A stretch of 64,000 nucleotides of DNA from Nelumbo lutea (GCA_022828595.1 JAKGHH010000008.1:21134378-21198377), one strand, 5' to 3'. Positions 51,500 through 63,258 are shown, numbered from the stretch's first letter. Numbers and translations are program-made. The notes: generated by a model not told the origin, from the sequence alone.

Positions 51500-53141
51500 T
51501 CAGATATAACTAGTGGCTAAAAGGCGAAGAGGAATCTTCTTATGCATTGTCAGACCATTCTGCTCGACCATGTCGATATCTTCCTTCCTCATTCCGTCAG
51601 GAAGTTCCCAGTTAAATGAGTACAGCAGATTTGCAAGGGTAAGCTCTACGGCAACAACTCCGAGATATATCCCAGGGCATATTCTTCGGCCTGCTCCAAA
51701 CGGTATAAATTCAAAATGTTGACCCTTGAAATCAACAGACCCATCTATGAACCTTTCTGGTATAAACTCTTCTGGGTTCTTCCATATTTCGGGATCCATT
51801 CCTATAGCCCAAGCATTCACAATAACCTGAGTTTTGGGATAAATATCATACCCATCAATTTTACAGTGATTTATTGTTTCACGTGAAACCAACAAAGGAC
51901 CAGGTGGGTGCAATCTCAATGTCTCCTTCACCACACATTTCAGGTAATGAAGTTGGTTAAGATCGTCTTCATCTACGTGCCCTTTATTTCCTATAAGACT
52001 TCTGAGTTCATCCTGCGTTTTCTTCATCACTATTGGCTTCTTTATTACTTCTGTCATCGCCCAAATCACTGTCGCAGCACTTGTGTCTGTTCCACCTATA
52101 AGAAAATTCTGTCAAAGACAAAAACAGGGTTAAGTAAAAAATCTCTTAAATTAAAAAGGATAAGAATTGAATGAAGGAAAACAACAACAGCAACAAATAT
52201 GGATAAATTTTGTTGTTGAATAATAATACCATGAATAGTGCTTTGATGTGGTCCACTTCAAGATGAAATGAGGTAGATTGATCCTGTTGCATTTGAAGCA
52301 AGATGTCAGTGATGTCTTCTTTCTCAGGCTTCTTGGTTCTGTTATGATGAAGGTGCTCATCGATGATTTGATTGTAAAACAAATCCAAGTCACGGAAATT
52401 CCTTTGGAGCCTCCCGTGTAGTCCAGTGACAATATCAAACACCCACCCCACTGATGGAAAATAGTCGGTAAAAGTAGTGGAAGCTAACAAGTCTTGAGCT
52501 TCGCTGAGGAGTTCCTGAAGTAAACATTTTTTGGATCCTTCATGCTGGAATTTCTTGCCAAATGCAATCCTACAAATGATGTTGTTTGTAAGGGCAAACA
52601 CCATCGCACTCAAATTGATGATGGGGTCAGAAGAATTGGCTGATTGCTGGGAAATAGACTTGACAAGTTGAAAAATCTCCTCCTCTCTAATGAACCGAAA
52701 GGACTGCACCCTCTTGGTGCTAAAGAGCTCAACCACACATATCTTCCTTATCTCTCTCCAAAAATCGCCGTAGGGTGCAAAAGCCATGTCAGTCCCACCG
52801 TAAGACAACTTTTGTTGGGAAAGCAAAGAGGGCCTGCTAGAGAAGTTGATATCATGAGTTTTCATGATCTCTCTTGCCATTCTAGCTGAAGAAACCACCA
52901 CTGTAGGCAATGAAGAACCAAGTTGCAGAGACATGAGCGGACCATATCTCATAGCAAGTTTGTGTAGTGCACGGTGAGGAGATTTTCTGCTAAGTTGATG
53001 TAAGTTCCCAATAAAGGGAAGCTTATGGGGACCTGGTGGAAGATGCCCATAATCACTTTGCCTTTCATAAATCCTTCTGTTTTTCAAAACAAACAGGAGG
53101 AGGAGAGGAAGAACTAAAATAAAAAGAAGAAGCATTAACAT
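51500..53141 (-). CDS. Cytochrome P450, CYP71 clan (2 exons, 506 aa)
   Basis: ER-anchored haem monooxygenase of the plant CYP71 family (CYP71B/CYP71D-like); the substrate cannot be told from sequence. Exon 1 53141-52230 (304 codons), GT-AG intron, exon 2 52108-51500; phase 0. Residues 1-25 form the Leu-rich membrane anchor, followed by the hinge LPPGPHKLPFIGNLHQL. The I-helix oxygen-binding motif is GGTDTSAATV (exon 2), the ExxR helix KETLRLHPPGP, then PEEFIPERF, and the haem ligand loop FIPFGAGRRICPG. The intron position just before the I-helix is usual for this clan. A TATAAAG lies about 75 bp upstream of the ATG. No defect seen, so it is probably functional. Such genes commonly act in specialised or defence metabolism. 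Confidence 0.93.
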
Positions 53142-53212
53142 GATGTAACTTTGCTACGAGTTTGTAATATAATTGTGCTGTGTGTGTGAGAGAGAGAATG
53201 AGGGGATGATTG

Positions 53213-53219
53213 CTTTATA
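53213..53219 (-). promoter_or_regulatory. Probable TATA box of the P450 gene
   Basis: TATAAAG on the minus strand, about 72-78 bp upstream of the start codon; retained in the flank of pseudogene A at 50451-50457. It implies a short 5' UTR. Confidence 0.5.
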
Positions 53220-53249
53220 ATAACAAGTGAGATTAATTGGTACGCAATA

Positions 53250-54672
53250 CCGCCAAAGAACTAAAATAAAAAGAAGAAGCAGCATTACGGGTCTTTTTTT
53301 GTTTTTGTTAGGCCAAACTACCGCCAAAGTTGTCTCTTCTGTATTTTCTTATATTTTATTTGCTTCATAATTACGGTAGTAGGGCCGGAAGAAAATCACC
53401 AGATCTAGCTACTTGTCTCATGCCATTTTGAACAGATAGACAATATTTACATTATTTTGGCTAGTGGAAGAAAAACAAGTGTTGGAATCTTAAAAAACTT
53501 CAAAGAAATATGTGTGGAAATAGGATTGTTGACTTCATCTGATCGTGCTGATTTTCCCAGAAGGCAGCTTTTATTTAATGGTAGGTCTGGATCCTGGTAA
53601 AAGAGGTCTGGATCATAGAGTAGAGGCCTTCTTACAGATTTTCTGGTCCTACCATATTAATGCACTCCAAGGAAACAATACTAACAATTGAGTAGCAATA
53701 ATTCCAAAAGAACCCTTCAAAAAAGAAAAAAAAAATTAAAACAGCAAATTTTATCCCATGAATTTTCAGAGATTTTTGGATTCAGGAAAATTCAAGATAT
53801 TTGAAAGATATATCACAAGTTTAGGTTTGAAATGGGTAATTGAAACAACTGAAAATTCCAACAACAATTTATGCCCAACACCAACAGTATGGAAAATTGA
53901 CATAATAAATCGAACAATCCTTCTGAAAGAGGGACGCTGGACCATGTACAGAGTCCCCTTGTCCATATCATCCCCATACTTTGAACAACCAAACCTATAA
54001 TGTACTTTCCCCATCAATAATGACCCTTGGGTGTTTCCTGCTTTATATTTTAATTAAAAAATGTAAGATAATGGTTCTTTTCTGTCACATGGCAAAGAGT
54101 TAGTAAGCTGAAGCTCATCGAATGCAATGAAGAAGATGTCTCAACCAACAATCACAATTTAGCAGAAAAAAAAAAAACACAGAATTTGGACAAATGACTC
54201 CACCTAAGCTACCAAGTGGAAAATAAAATTTCATTTTTATAGTAATACAAATTCAATTCATTTTGTGAACTTCTCCTTTATGTGCAACTGAATTTTTGGA
54301 GATTAATTAGGACATTTTTTTAAATAAATCTGCCTTCACTGATTATTTACAGATGTAAACGAGCTTTTAGTTGTTATATCAGATGTATTTTTTGAAGGCT
54401 AAAAGAAATCAGATAAGCAACATTGCAACTAATTCACTTCAGTTGTATTTTCACGTCAAGAGCCTCCCTAGATCACCCCACCTATCTCTGCCATGTTGAA
54501 GAATCCAATGGCTGATCCAGAGTCACAGACCCCTTAAAAAGTGGGCCCTCCGGACCAACCAAATGTTCAGTGTTTACTCCTGTAGCTCGCATCAGCCCTA
54601 TGTTATCGAGAGCCCACCAACAGCAAGCCTACTTTTAATCCAGACCCTATCAATAGTGAGCCTATATATATA
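53250..54672. other. Intergenic, no gene recognised
   Basis: The + frame 53758-54000 and its minus shadow show no motif. A run of A (53722-53735) and another (54165-54178) are the only low-complexity sites. The rest looks unique. Confidence 0.45.
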
Positions 54673-56096
54673 GGCGGTGTTTGGCATGGTGCCAAAAAAC
54701 GGTCAGACAAAACGGTGTTGGAAGCAATGCCTTTTTGTTTGGTATTGTTTTCTCAGAAAAAATGTTGCTTTAGATCATGCCTTAGAAATTGGAAAAGTGT
54801 GGTCTGGAGCAATGCCGAGTTCGATAATTTCTGAAAAAATGGTACATTGCTGCCAACGATGCAATGATATGGTATCAATGTGGCATCGTCTTGAACGTTG
54901 GATAATAAGATCAATGTTGAAAACTGATGAAGGAAGATTTAGCCCGACCTCACAGTTATGCGACACGTGGCAGATGCAACAGCTCATCACAAAAGCAAGC
55001 CTAAGGCGCGAGCACCAAGGGGAGAAACCAGCGGTTAGAACTCCCTACTAGGGGCCCGAACTCACCCTTGCCCCAAACAAGTAACCCGAACTGGCCTGCC
55101 TTGTATCGTTCGGGACATACTTCGCCGAACTGGCCTGCCTTGTATTGTTCGGGACATACTTCGTCGAACTGGTTCGGGACATACTTCACCGAACTGGCCT
55201 GTCTTGTAACAGTTTGGGACATACTTCGCCGAACTGGCCTGCCTTATAACAGTTCGGGATACACCTCGCCAAACTGGCCTGCCTTGTAACAGTTCGGGAT
55301 ACACATCGCCAAACTGGCATGCCTTGTAACAGCTCGGGATACACCTCGCCGAACTGACCTACCCTATACATACCTCCGAACTCAAGACTTCGCCTCGCTC
55401 ACCACTCTACATTGCCCTCAGGGCACCAAAACCAAATAAACTGTACTAGGCCTGACACCAAGGAAGTCTGTACCTGAGGGCGGTGCACCTGACCGACTTG
55501 GGATCTAATGCTTGACGGCCGCTCTCCAAACGGCCACCTGCCACCGCCTCTTGACACCGCCATCTCCAATTAGAGAGACGGCTCTGACAAAAGGCAGTGA
55601 CGGTTCTGTCCCAACAGAAAGGATGACGCCCGAGTTGACAGATGCAAGGGTAATCATACCCGACCTGGCAAGGGCCTCGGAGCGAGTGCGCGAAGTGATT
55701 ATAAAAGGCCCCCTACCCCCAACGAACAAGGTATGTGAACTTTGCGCTATCTGGTCTACACTTTGCCTTTGAGAGATTACTGACTTGAGTTTCGGAGTTA
55801 TCACACCGGGTTCCCCCTGGAGTTCTCTCATCTTTCCCATTTCAGGCTCCCCGACGCTCCAGCTCAGAGGTGAGTTCATTGATAGCTAAGACCGGCCGGA
55901 TTGCACTCCATCAAAAACGTAATTATCGACATTGATACCAAACAAAACCAGTGTTGTTTTGTAGAAAAAACACCTATATGGCAGTACCAATTCCAAATAA
56001 AATTATATGAAAAAATTATACTTACAACTCCACATGCCCAACACCGTTTTACTCAGAAAGTAGTACAATGTTCCCAACACCGATACCCAACCACCC
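54673..56096. mobile_element. MITE-like palindromic element split by a Tat solo LTR
   Basis: Left arm begins GGCGGTGTTTGGCATGGTG; the right arm, read inverted, begins GGGTGGTTGGGTATCGGTG. Both arms contain AAAACGGTGTTGG a short way in, as expected of TIRs. Without the LTR (54925-55918) the element would be about 430 bp. No clear target duplication; ends approximate. Confidence 0.55.
54925..55913 (+). mobile_element. Tat solo LTR with AAAAC target duplication
   Basis: 989 bp, TGATGAAGG...CCATCA, flanked by a perfect 5-bp duplication AAAAC (54920-54924, 55914-55918). U3 has about seven units of 37-40 bp (core TTGTAACAGTTCGGGATACA then CCTCGCCGAACTGGCCTGC, about 55090-55370), related to the Tat-2 array. 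TATA box at 55700-55706. A solo LTR is the product of recombination between the two LTRs of a full element. Confidence 0.92.
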
Positions 56097-56340
56097 AACT
56101 AAGATAGAAAGAGGAATTTGGCTGATTTCTGGACAAAAACCAAAAGAGGTAGAAGATTCATGTCCCATTCAAAGTTATTATTTGAATGACTCAACTAACA
56201 GAATTGTTCCCTATTGTAGATCCCACCTATTGACCTATATACCTATTTAAAAATTTTCTATAAATAATTTAGACACAATTCTCGTTTCTTCTTTTTTTTT
56301 TTTTGATTTTTGAATTCTTGATTTTTCTTCCTAAAAACAA
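56097..56340. other. Intergenic, nothing recognised
   Basis: No coding sense. Confidence 0.4.
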
Positions 56341-56344
56341 AGTG

Positions 56345-56555
56345 CAAAGTATCGTTATGTATCGGCCTGTATTGGCCGATATGTATTGTTCCGGGACCCT
56401 TCTGATATGCCCAGGATGTATCGGGGATCTGACCAGTTCAGGAGATGGAGGGGTCCTAGACCGACTCCCCTGAACCAGTTTTGAAAAAAATAAAAAAAAT
56501 AAAAAAAAACAAGTATTGAAACGCCCGTAGGGTGCATCAATATTTTTAACCTTGC
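56345..56555. repeat. Diverged copy of the CAAGGTTTGAA-type MITE
   Basis: TATCGGCCTGTATTGGCCGATATGTATTG, then a CCAGTTC/GAACCAGTTTT pair, an A-rich part, and ...ATATTTTTAACCTTG, matching the layout of the MITE at 57834-58073 (TATCGGCCTGTATCG, AACCAGGTTTT). The left TIR is degenerate. Confidence 0.5.
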
Positions 56556-57715
56556 CTAAAAAAGAAAAACCTTCATTCATAACATAGAAAAAAAAATGGA
56601 AATCTAACGAGGACTAATTCAATTCTGTTGGACGACTCCATGTTAAATGATACAACCGGCATTTTATGCCCTAAAAAGGAGAGAGTTTTTTTTTTTTGCT
56701 AAAATGGTATCAAGGTAGGTTTAGACGCTTAGGAATTCCTTTTTTATTTTGTTTTCTTTCACACTTCACAGTTCACACTATGAACGAAAAGGAATGCTTG
56801 TTTAGGCATGTAGCATTACTTTAAAACGTCAAACAATATCAACAAAACCAGTCACTTATCTTGCTACCTCACGCTTGAATACAAAAATATAAAAAGACTT
56901 ACTCCTCTCTCTCTCTCTCTAAAGGGTGATAGAATGTGGTAATCCTTTGATCTTTGGGGTCCACAAAATGCCATTTTAAAGGTTAAACAGCTTGGCTAAC
57001 AAGCTATTTGGCTTTAAGTGTTCCATAAGTTAGTAATAAAGTCAGATTTTCAACATCCCAAATTCTAATTACAAAAAGGGTTTAAGGGTGAAAAGGATTA
57101 CCTTTTTTTTTTCCTCCTTGATACTTGTGATGTGACTGCAGCCCCCATAAGAGCGGGAGAGAGTTCAGATTGGCACCATACGGTCACCCATATGCACATC
57201 TTAGCGTATTGAGAACATCTCTCAAATGGGAAAATGTTTCTAATATACGGCTGGGATGGGATGTGGGGTGCCTATGTGAATTCACGGGGAAAAGGGTTAC
57301 CTCGAGCAGAGTAAAAATCATCATGAAAAGAGCTGTCTTAAGTAGATGACAATTAGAGTAAATCTAATATTTTACTAGTAGTGTGTGTTTAGTAGATTTT
57401 ATTTAAGTCAATCTTTGATTTTAATTATTTTACAATTTGCACTTGGTTAAGCTTTTTCTTACGCCAATCTTTGATTTTAATTATTTTACAATTCTCTTAA
57501 TCTTTTTTTTTATAATTTTTTTGCGTTGTTTTTCTCTTTTAATTCTAGGATGCTCTATTGCATTTTCTTACGCCACATTTATATCACAGTCTTTTCCTTT
57601 GTAATTTTGGATTCTTGCTATCCTTTTTATAGTATTTCTTATCCCTATGATTATTGAGTTTTCTTTTTTGAATTATGTCAATTTATTAAGAAAACTTTGA
57701 TCCTTTTATGATAAA
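56556..57715. other. Intergenic, no gene recognised
   Basis: Contains a CT run (56905-56922), and a phrase CTTACGCCAATCTTTGATTTTAATTA repeated in part (57407-57440 and 57459-57485). Confidence 0.5.
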
Positions 57716-57833
57716 ATCGACATGGAGCCATTCTGAAATCTGACGTAAGGCGGCACGCCCAGTCACGTATTATTACTTTGAAGAATGTTCTTTGAAGGAG
57801 CCTGGAAGTATATCCCCAATTGGTGATAGAAAC

Positions 57834-58073
57834 AAGGTTTGAAATTTTGATATATATCGGCCTGTATCGATTAATACATATCGTATCAGAGATTTTTTGA
57901 TACACCTCTATAGGGGGTGTTTCGAAGCTTAACCCAGTTCAAAGGGTAAACAGGCTTTAAACCTACCCTCTAAACCAGGTTTTAAAAAGACTAAAAAAAA
58001 AGGGGGAATGAGCCCCGATACAGTCCAATACACTCTACTGACGTATCAGGCTGTATCTATACTTTGAACTTTG
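57834..58073. mobile_element. 240-bp hAT-type MITE inserted in the LINE (first)
   Basis: TIRs CAAGGTTTGAAATTTTG and, inverse at the right end, CAAAGTTCAAAGTATAG. Target duplication GATAGAAA (57826-57833) and GATAGAAC (58074-58081), 7 of 8 identical. No coding capacity. Confidence 0.8.
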
Positions 58074-58300
58074 GATAGAACAAGGGAAAGCAAACTGAGA
58101 TTGTTTGGTCATGTACAAGCACCCATAAGACGTGATCTGTGGGACTAGAGGAACTGGGGCAGACCAAAAAGGACATGTATTAAAGTAGTAAAAAATGATT
58201 CAAGGGCTCATAATTGATAATTTAACGAACATGGCACTAAACATAATAGAATGTTGAAACAGGATTCATATAGCCAAACCAAACCCCATGTAGCTAGGAG

Positions 58301-58590
58301 CAAGGTTTTTAAAACTGAATTGGACAACAAACCATTCAGGGGTCCGGTTTCCAGGTCGAACAGTCCAACCATTTGAACCGAATCTGACAAAAAAAATTAA
58401 ACAATAAAAAACGGCCAAAAACCACTTTACAGTTCAAACGGTTTGACTGCCTGAATCGGCAGTTTGCTGACTAAATCAATAGTTTTTGGCTAAAAAGGCA
58501 GTTCTGGGGTAAAACATAACTGGTCACAATTGACCGATTCCCAGTTTTTCCAGCCCAACCATCCCATCCAGTCTGATTTTGAAAACCATG
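58301..58590. mobile_element. 290-bp hAT-type MITE inserted in the LINE (second)
   Basis: TIRs CAAGGTTTTTAAAACTG and, inverse at the right end, CATGGTTTTCAAAATCAG. Perfect 8-bp target duplication GCTAGGAG (58293-58300, 58591-58598). The interior contains a GGTTTGACTG / CAGTCCAACC type of symmetry. A partial relative is at 59330-59505. Confidence 0.88.
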
Positions 58591-58625
58591 GCTAGGAGTT
58601 ATGACAAGGCTTAGATGATAATGGT

Positions 58626-59329
58626 GATAATTTTGTTTTCTGTCATGGAAACAAAAAAGCACATAATCAAAAACATATTTTCTGTGATTATTGTTTTGAG
58701 AATCAATTTATTTTCAAACAAGATATTTTTTTATTTATGTTTACGACTCAACAAGAAAAATAATTCACATCGAAGAAAACTCCACAAGTTTGCTTTCTTT
58801 TTCTCAACGCTCTCCCATGGCAATGGCAACAGGTGAAAGCTAGGACCAATTTGTTGAGAAGCAAGAAAATTATAACATGCAAACAGTAGAGATTGATTGG
58901 TTAAGTCTACGATGACTAACTCGTAATAAATCACAAAGCTAGTCTATGAGAGAACTATAGGTAAACAAACTTGTACATATTTCATTGATCAAAAGCCGCA
59001 AAGAGAACCTTCAAGCAGTCTCAGTTATAGTACGTACCAACAAGAGCAATCAGTAGAAACACGATGCTGGTCACCAACAAAAGTCATAGAAGGAAACTGG
59101 CCAGTTCCTAGCAAACCTTACAAACATGGAGACTTGACTGATGGAAGGAAATCCATTCATCCTCGCTGTTGAATAAGTTCCATGTCAGAAATTTGTTATT
59201 AATCCCTAACATTATGATAACTTGCACCTAAAACTCTAGGTAAAGTAGTCCATTACCCAATGTCAGTCCCTGTTTTGGGTCTTGGCTGCTGTTGAATAAG
59301 TTTCATGTCCGACTGAATAGCCCGCTCTG
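58626..59329. other. Intergenic, nothing recognised
   Basis: GCTGTTGAATAAGTTTCATGTC occurs twice (about 59164 and 59290). No gene. Confidence 0.45.
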
Positions 59330-59505
59330 ACAAAAATAAAAATAAAAATCTCAAAAAATCATAAAAAACTGTTCTATATTGGATTGAACAGTTTGACCGT
59401 TCAGGTTAATAGTTTATTAATCAAATTAACAGTTTTTTACCAAATAGCGGTTTTAGGGTAAAACGTAACCTGTCAGATGACCAGTTTCTAGTTTTGAAAA
59501 CCATG
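59330..59505. repeat. Partial copy of the 58301-58590 MITE
   Basis: Shares GTTTGACCGTTCAGG, CAGTTTTTTACCAAATAG-like, GTAAAAC(G/A)TAAC and the right end GTTTTGAAAACCATGG. The left TIR is absent. Confidence 0.6.
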
Positions 59506-59678
59506 GAATCAATTATACAAATCCTCTTGCGCAAACAACTACTTAACGTGCAATGGTACATAATGTTCCTGTGGCAAATATCATCACAATATTTTGTAGT
59601 ATGGGCAAACACAAATAGCCATCTAAAAGGTGAGCACATGCCAACATTAAACATGTACGTTTGAATAATGAAGACATG

Positions 59679-60551
59679 TGCTTTGATGTGGTCCACTTCA
59701 AGATGAAATGAGGTAGATTGATCCTGTTGCATTTGAAGCAAGATGTCAGTGATGTCTTCTTTCTCAGGCTTCTTGGTTCTGTTATGATGAAGGTGCTCAT
59801 CGATGATTTGATTGTAAAACAAATCCAAGTCACGGAAATTCCTTTGGAGCCTCCCGTGTAGTCCAGTGACAATATCAAACACCCACCCCACGGATGGAAA
59901 ATAGTCGGTAAAAGTAGTGGAAGCTAACAAGTCTTGAGTTTCGCTGAGGAGTTCCTGAAGTAAACATTTTTTGGATCCTTCATGCTGGAATTTCTTGCCA
60001 AATGCAATCCTACAAATGATGTTGTTTGTAAGGGCAAACACCATCGCACTCAAATTGATGATGGGGTCAGAAGAATTGGCTTATTGCTGGGAAATAGACT
60101 TGACAAGTTGAAAAATCTCCTCCTCTCTAATGAACCGAAAGGACTGCACCCTCTTGGTGCTAAAGAGCTCAACCACACATATCTTCCTTATCTCTCTCCA
60201 AAAATCGCCGTAGGGTGCAAAAGCCATGTCAGTCCCACCGTAAGACAACTTTTGTTGGGAAAGCAAAGAGGGCCTGCTAGAGAAGTTGATATCACGAGTT
60301 TTCATGATCTCTCTTGCCATTCTAGCTGAAGAAACCACCACTGTAGGCAATGAAGAACCAAGTTGCAGAGACATGAGCGGACCATATCTCATAGCAAGTT
60401 TGTGTAGTGCACGGTGAGGAGATTTTCTGCTAAGTTGATGTAAGTTCCCAATAAAGGGAAGCTTATGGGGACCTGGTGGAAGATGCCCATAATCACTTTG
60501 CCTTTCATAAATCCTTCTGTTGTTCAAAACAAACAAGAGGAGGAGAAGAAG
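59679..60551 (-). pseudogene. P450 pseudogene C (exon 1 only)
   Basis: 873 bp, colinear without gaps with 52239-53111 of the intact P450; I count 7 mismatches, so about 99.2% identical. It lacks the first 10 codons and the last 9 bases of exon 1, the intron and exon 2. One mismatch makes a stop (TCA to TAA, 60083-60081) about 170 codons into the protein. It ends abruptly on both sides: against a Ty1/copia fragment at 60552, and in unrelated sequence at 59678. Confidence 0.92.
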
Positions 60552-61527
60552 CTTGTCGGTAAAGGGATCGTCCGGGTGCGTATGCATGATGGTATTGTGA
60601 GGACATTAAATGAAGCCCGTCATGTTCCTGATCTGAAGAAGAACCTGATTTCTTTGGGTACACTCGACTACAGGGGTTGCAGATATTCAGCTGAAGGTGG
60701 AGTTCTTAAAGTAATTAAAGGTGCTTTGGTAGTTATGAAAGCTAACAAGGTTGGTAGATTATATGTATTGCAGGGAAGTACTGTGATAGAATCTTCTGAT
60801 TTGGTCTTGTCATCCATGTCCAAGGAAGATTTTACAAAGATGTGGCATATGAGGCTCAGACATATGAGCGAGAAAATGGATGACTTTTTTGAGCAAGCGT
60901 TGTTTACTTTGTGGGCATGTCATAGGTACTCTTGAATTCTGTGAACATTGTGTGTTTGGTAAACACAAAAATGTTAGCTTTGCTAAAGGGGTACATACAA
61001 CCAAAGGTACACTTGATTACATTCATTCAAATTTATGGGGCATTTTTCGTGTTTCTTCGAAGGGTGGAGCAAATTATCTTCTGACATTCATCGATGATTT
61101 CTCCAAAAAGGTATGGGTGTATTTTTTCAAAAATAAAAATGATGTATTTGAAGTCTTCTTGTAGTGGAAAACTATGATCGAGAAGTAGACAGGGAAGTAG
61201 ATTAAAAGGTTGAGGACTGATAATGGGATCGAGTTTTGTGAGTTTGACTTTACAAATTATTGTTTGAAGGAATGTATCATTAGACACCACACCTGTGTTG
61301 GTCAACCACAACAGAATGGTGTGGCAGAGCGGATGAACTGCACACTCTTGGAAAGGGCTTGTTGCATGTTATATAATACAAGTTTGGATAAGTCCTTTTG
61401 GGCTGAGGCAGTTTCCACGATATCCTATTTGGTGAACCGATCTCCGCATTCAGCTCTCGAGGCTAAGACTCCATTTAAGATTTGGTCAAATATCCCTCCG
61501 TGTGAACAAAGAAAAATAGCTATCTAG
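60552..61527 (+). pseudogene. Ty1/copia gag-pol fragment (protease end to integrase)
   Basis: Tnt1-like: VRMHDGIVRTLNEARHVPDL and KKNLISLGTLDYRGCRY (protease/linker), MWHMRLRHMSEK (pre-integrase). After a frame shift follow FCEHCVFGKHKNVSFAKGV (zinc-binding region), YIHSNLWG (first catalytic Asp replaced by Asn), IDDFSKKVWVYFFKNKND, LRTDNGIEFCE, and the last acidic residue near QNGVAERMN. It stops at WSNIPP. RT and RNase H are absent. Stops occur at 61164 and 61203. The fragment is bounded by P450 pseudogene C on the left. Confidence 0.85.
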
Positions 61528-62990
61528 AGTAAAGAGTGAAGGCAAGCACATATCAAAACTTTATCATGTACCTTTATACAAATGCCTTGAAGTACCACTT
61601 AAGTCAGATCACAGGCTACACCTTTTGTAATTAATACCTATCAAGGTATAAAACATAAGTTGCCACATGTCCAGGAAAACTGAGTATTTCTAAAAAACTG
61701 GATGGATAATGTTCGTCGCAAAGACCATGTATAAGTTTATTCATGGCAATCAAAATGATTCCCCTACTAAAATAGATGCTACAAATTGGCAACAAACCCA
61801 GGGACCCCCACAAAATGGCCAAACCCACATCAAACGTTCCAACAACACCCCCACGGAGGAGGCCACACATTCTAATACTCCACAACACAATTGAGAAAGC
61901 CCTTCTCCACTGAAACCTGTCTCTCTTCTTCATCCAGAAAACTCCTTTCTCACATAGAATTCAAATTTAAAATCAGTTTACATCAAGAGGAGTAATCCTA
62001 CCCAAATCTAATTGGCATTCAACCTAGGGAAATAATTCAGAACACTGACAAGGATTAAAGTCAACCATGAATTACAAATCATAGATCAAGCTGCCAAATC
62101 AGAAAACATTTGATGTTATCATAAACCTTTGTATCAGCTTAGTCCACTAACTGGAATACACAAGAACCACTAAAATCCACTTGAGTAAAGAACTGGGCCT
62201 TCTCATCTGATACTACCATAGAGGCTAATGATAGACAAATTCAAAGTCAGAAACAAAAATCAAATTCTCATACCTACAAGAAAGAAACAAAAATTTACCA
62301 ACAGAATAGATATGTCAACAGTGATATAGCAATCAATTGTACAGAAGTAACCCAAGTAAGATTCTTACTTGTTACCATTTAATTTATAGGAATTTATACG
62401 CATCCTGTGGCATTAGAAATAGTATTTTACTTAGGATTTCTTATTGATTATGTTGCTAAATCACCAACTATAATCTAAATACATGGTTGCCAAACTAAAA
62501 GCCCAGATCCAAGAAATTCCCCTCTCATCATCTAAGTGTTATCAGATCCTTAAATCTCACCTGAAAGCTGTCAACCATAACAAAGAGCTATACTAAAGTC
62601 AATTCAAGGCAGAATACACTCTTCAATTACAGCCTTCCAATCCCTCATAACCATCCATGATGAACAAATATCATTATGATTATTTATTTCTCCAGTGCAC
62701 CTACCCAATCACCACTGCTTTTGATTTAAATCCCCCCACCCCTGCACTAAAAAAATGTCTGAATCATTGTACATGGACTTATCTAATTGGGGTTATTCTT
62801 TTTAGGTGGAGAAGAATATGCAAGAAAAGCATTTAAGAAACTGGAAGACGGAAAGAAAGAATACTTTTCCTTGGGGTGGGGGTCAGTGTCTATTGTTGCT
62901 CGAGTTTTGGATGCAGGGAGTTGAAGTTTCAGGACTGTGGGTTGCTAAGACAGATATAGAAGGTGCAAGGTGGACGAGGGGATTGTTGAG
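61528..62990. other. Intergenic, no gene recognised
   Basis: No supported coding sequence. The minus frame 61631-61933 and plus frame 62806-63039 show no motif. Possibly part of the LTR of the copia below, but its left end was not found. Confidence 0.45.
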
Positions 62991-63258
62991 CAGTAGTGGT
63001 TACAGACAGATTTGGCCATGTTTTATATACTGTTTATAGAGTATGCTAGAGTTCATTGGGCAACAGGGTATTAATTTTTCTTTTCTTTTATTGTGAGTGC
63101 TCCTGTCCTCATTTTACACTTAACAGGGGCATTATTGTAAACACAACTAATTATACTCAATATAAATGCCCAGCAGTTATATGGGCTTTTCTCTTCTATT
63201 GCATTCCAGGTTCTGTTTTCTCCCCTCTTCACTACAATTCTTTGTTCTACTTATTTCA

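Larger units (their letters stand above)
57716..58625 (+). mobile_element. RTE/Jockey-like LINE tail, split by two MITEs
   Basis: Removing the two inserts gives the coding phrase IGDRTRESKLRLFGHVQAP (57817-57833 joined to 58082 on) followed by RRDLWD, RNWGRPKRTC and IKVVKND with stops. This is the RLRWFGHVQRRP...RGRPKxTW segment that ends many plant LINE RTs. The downstream part (58261-58300 joined to 58591-58625) has CATGTAGCTAGGAG...GATGATAATGGTGATA, the usual 3' tail. 5' truncated and mutated. Confidence 0.65.

Noticed and set aside
53758..54000. Overlapping frames on both strands near 53.8-54.0 kb
   Set aside because: No recognised motif on either strand; both are likely chance.
55090..55370. 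Regular 37-40-bp repeats that could be taken for a CRISPR array
   Set aside because: Units are head-to-tail with no unique spacers, lie in an LTR U3 and in a plant genome.
60465..60935. 156-codon frame combining antisense P450 and copia protease as a new host gene
   Set aside because: The first 30 codons are P450 read backwards and the rest is decayed copia pol that stops soon; kept as a junction finding, not as a gene.
62806..63039. 77-codon plus-strand frame before the copia LTR end
   Set aside because: No motif; probably lies within the LTR or its flank.
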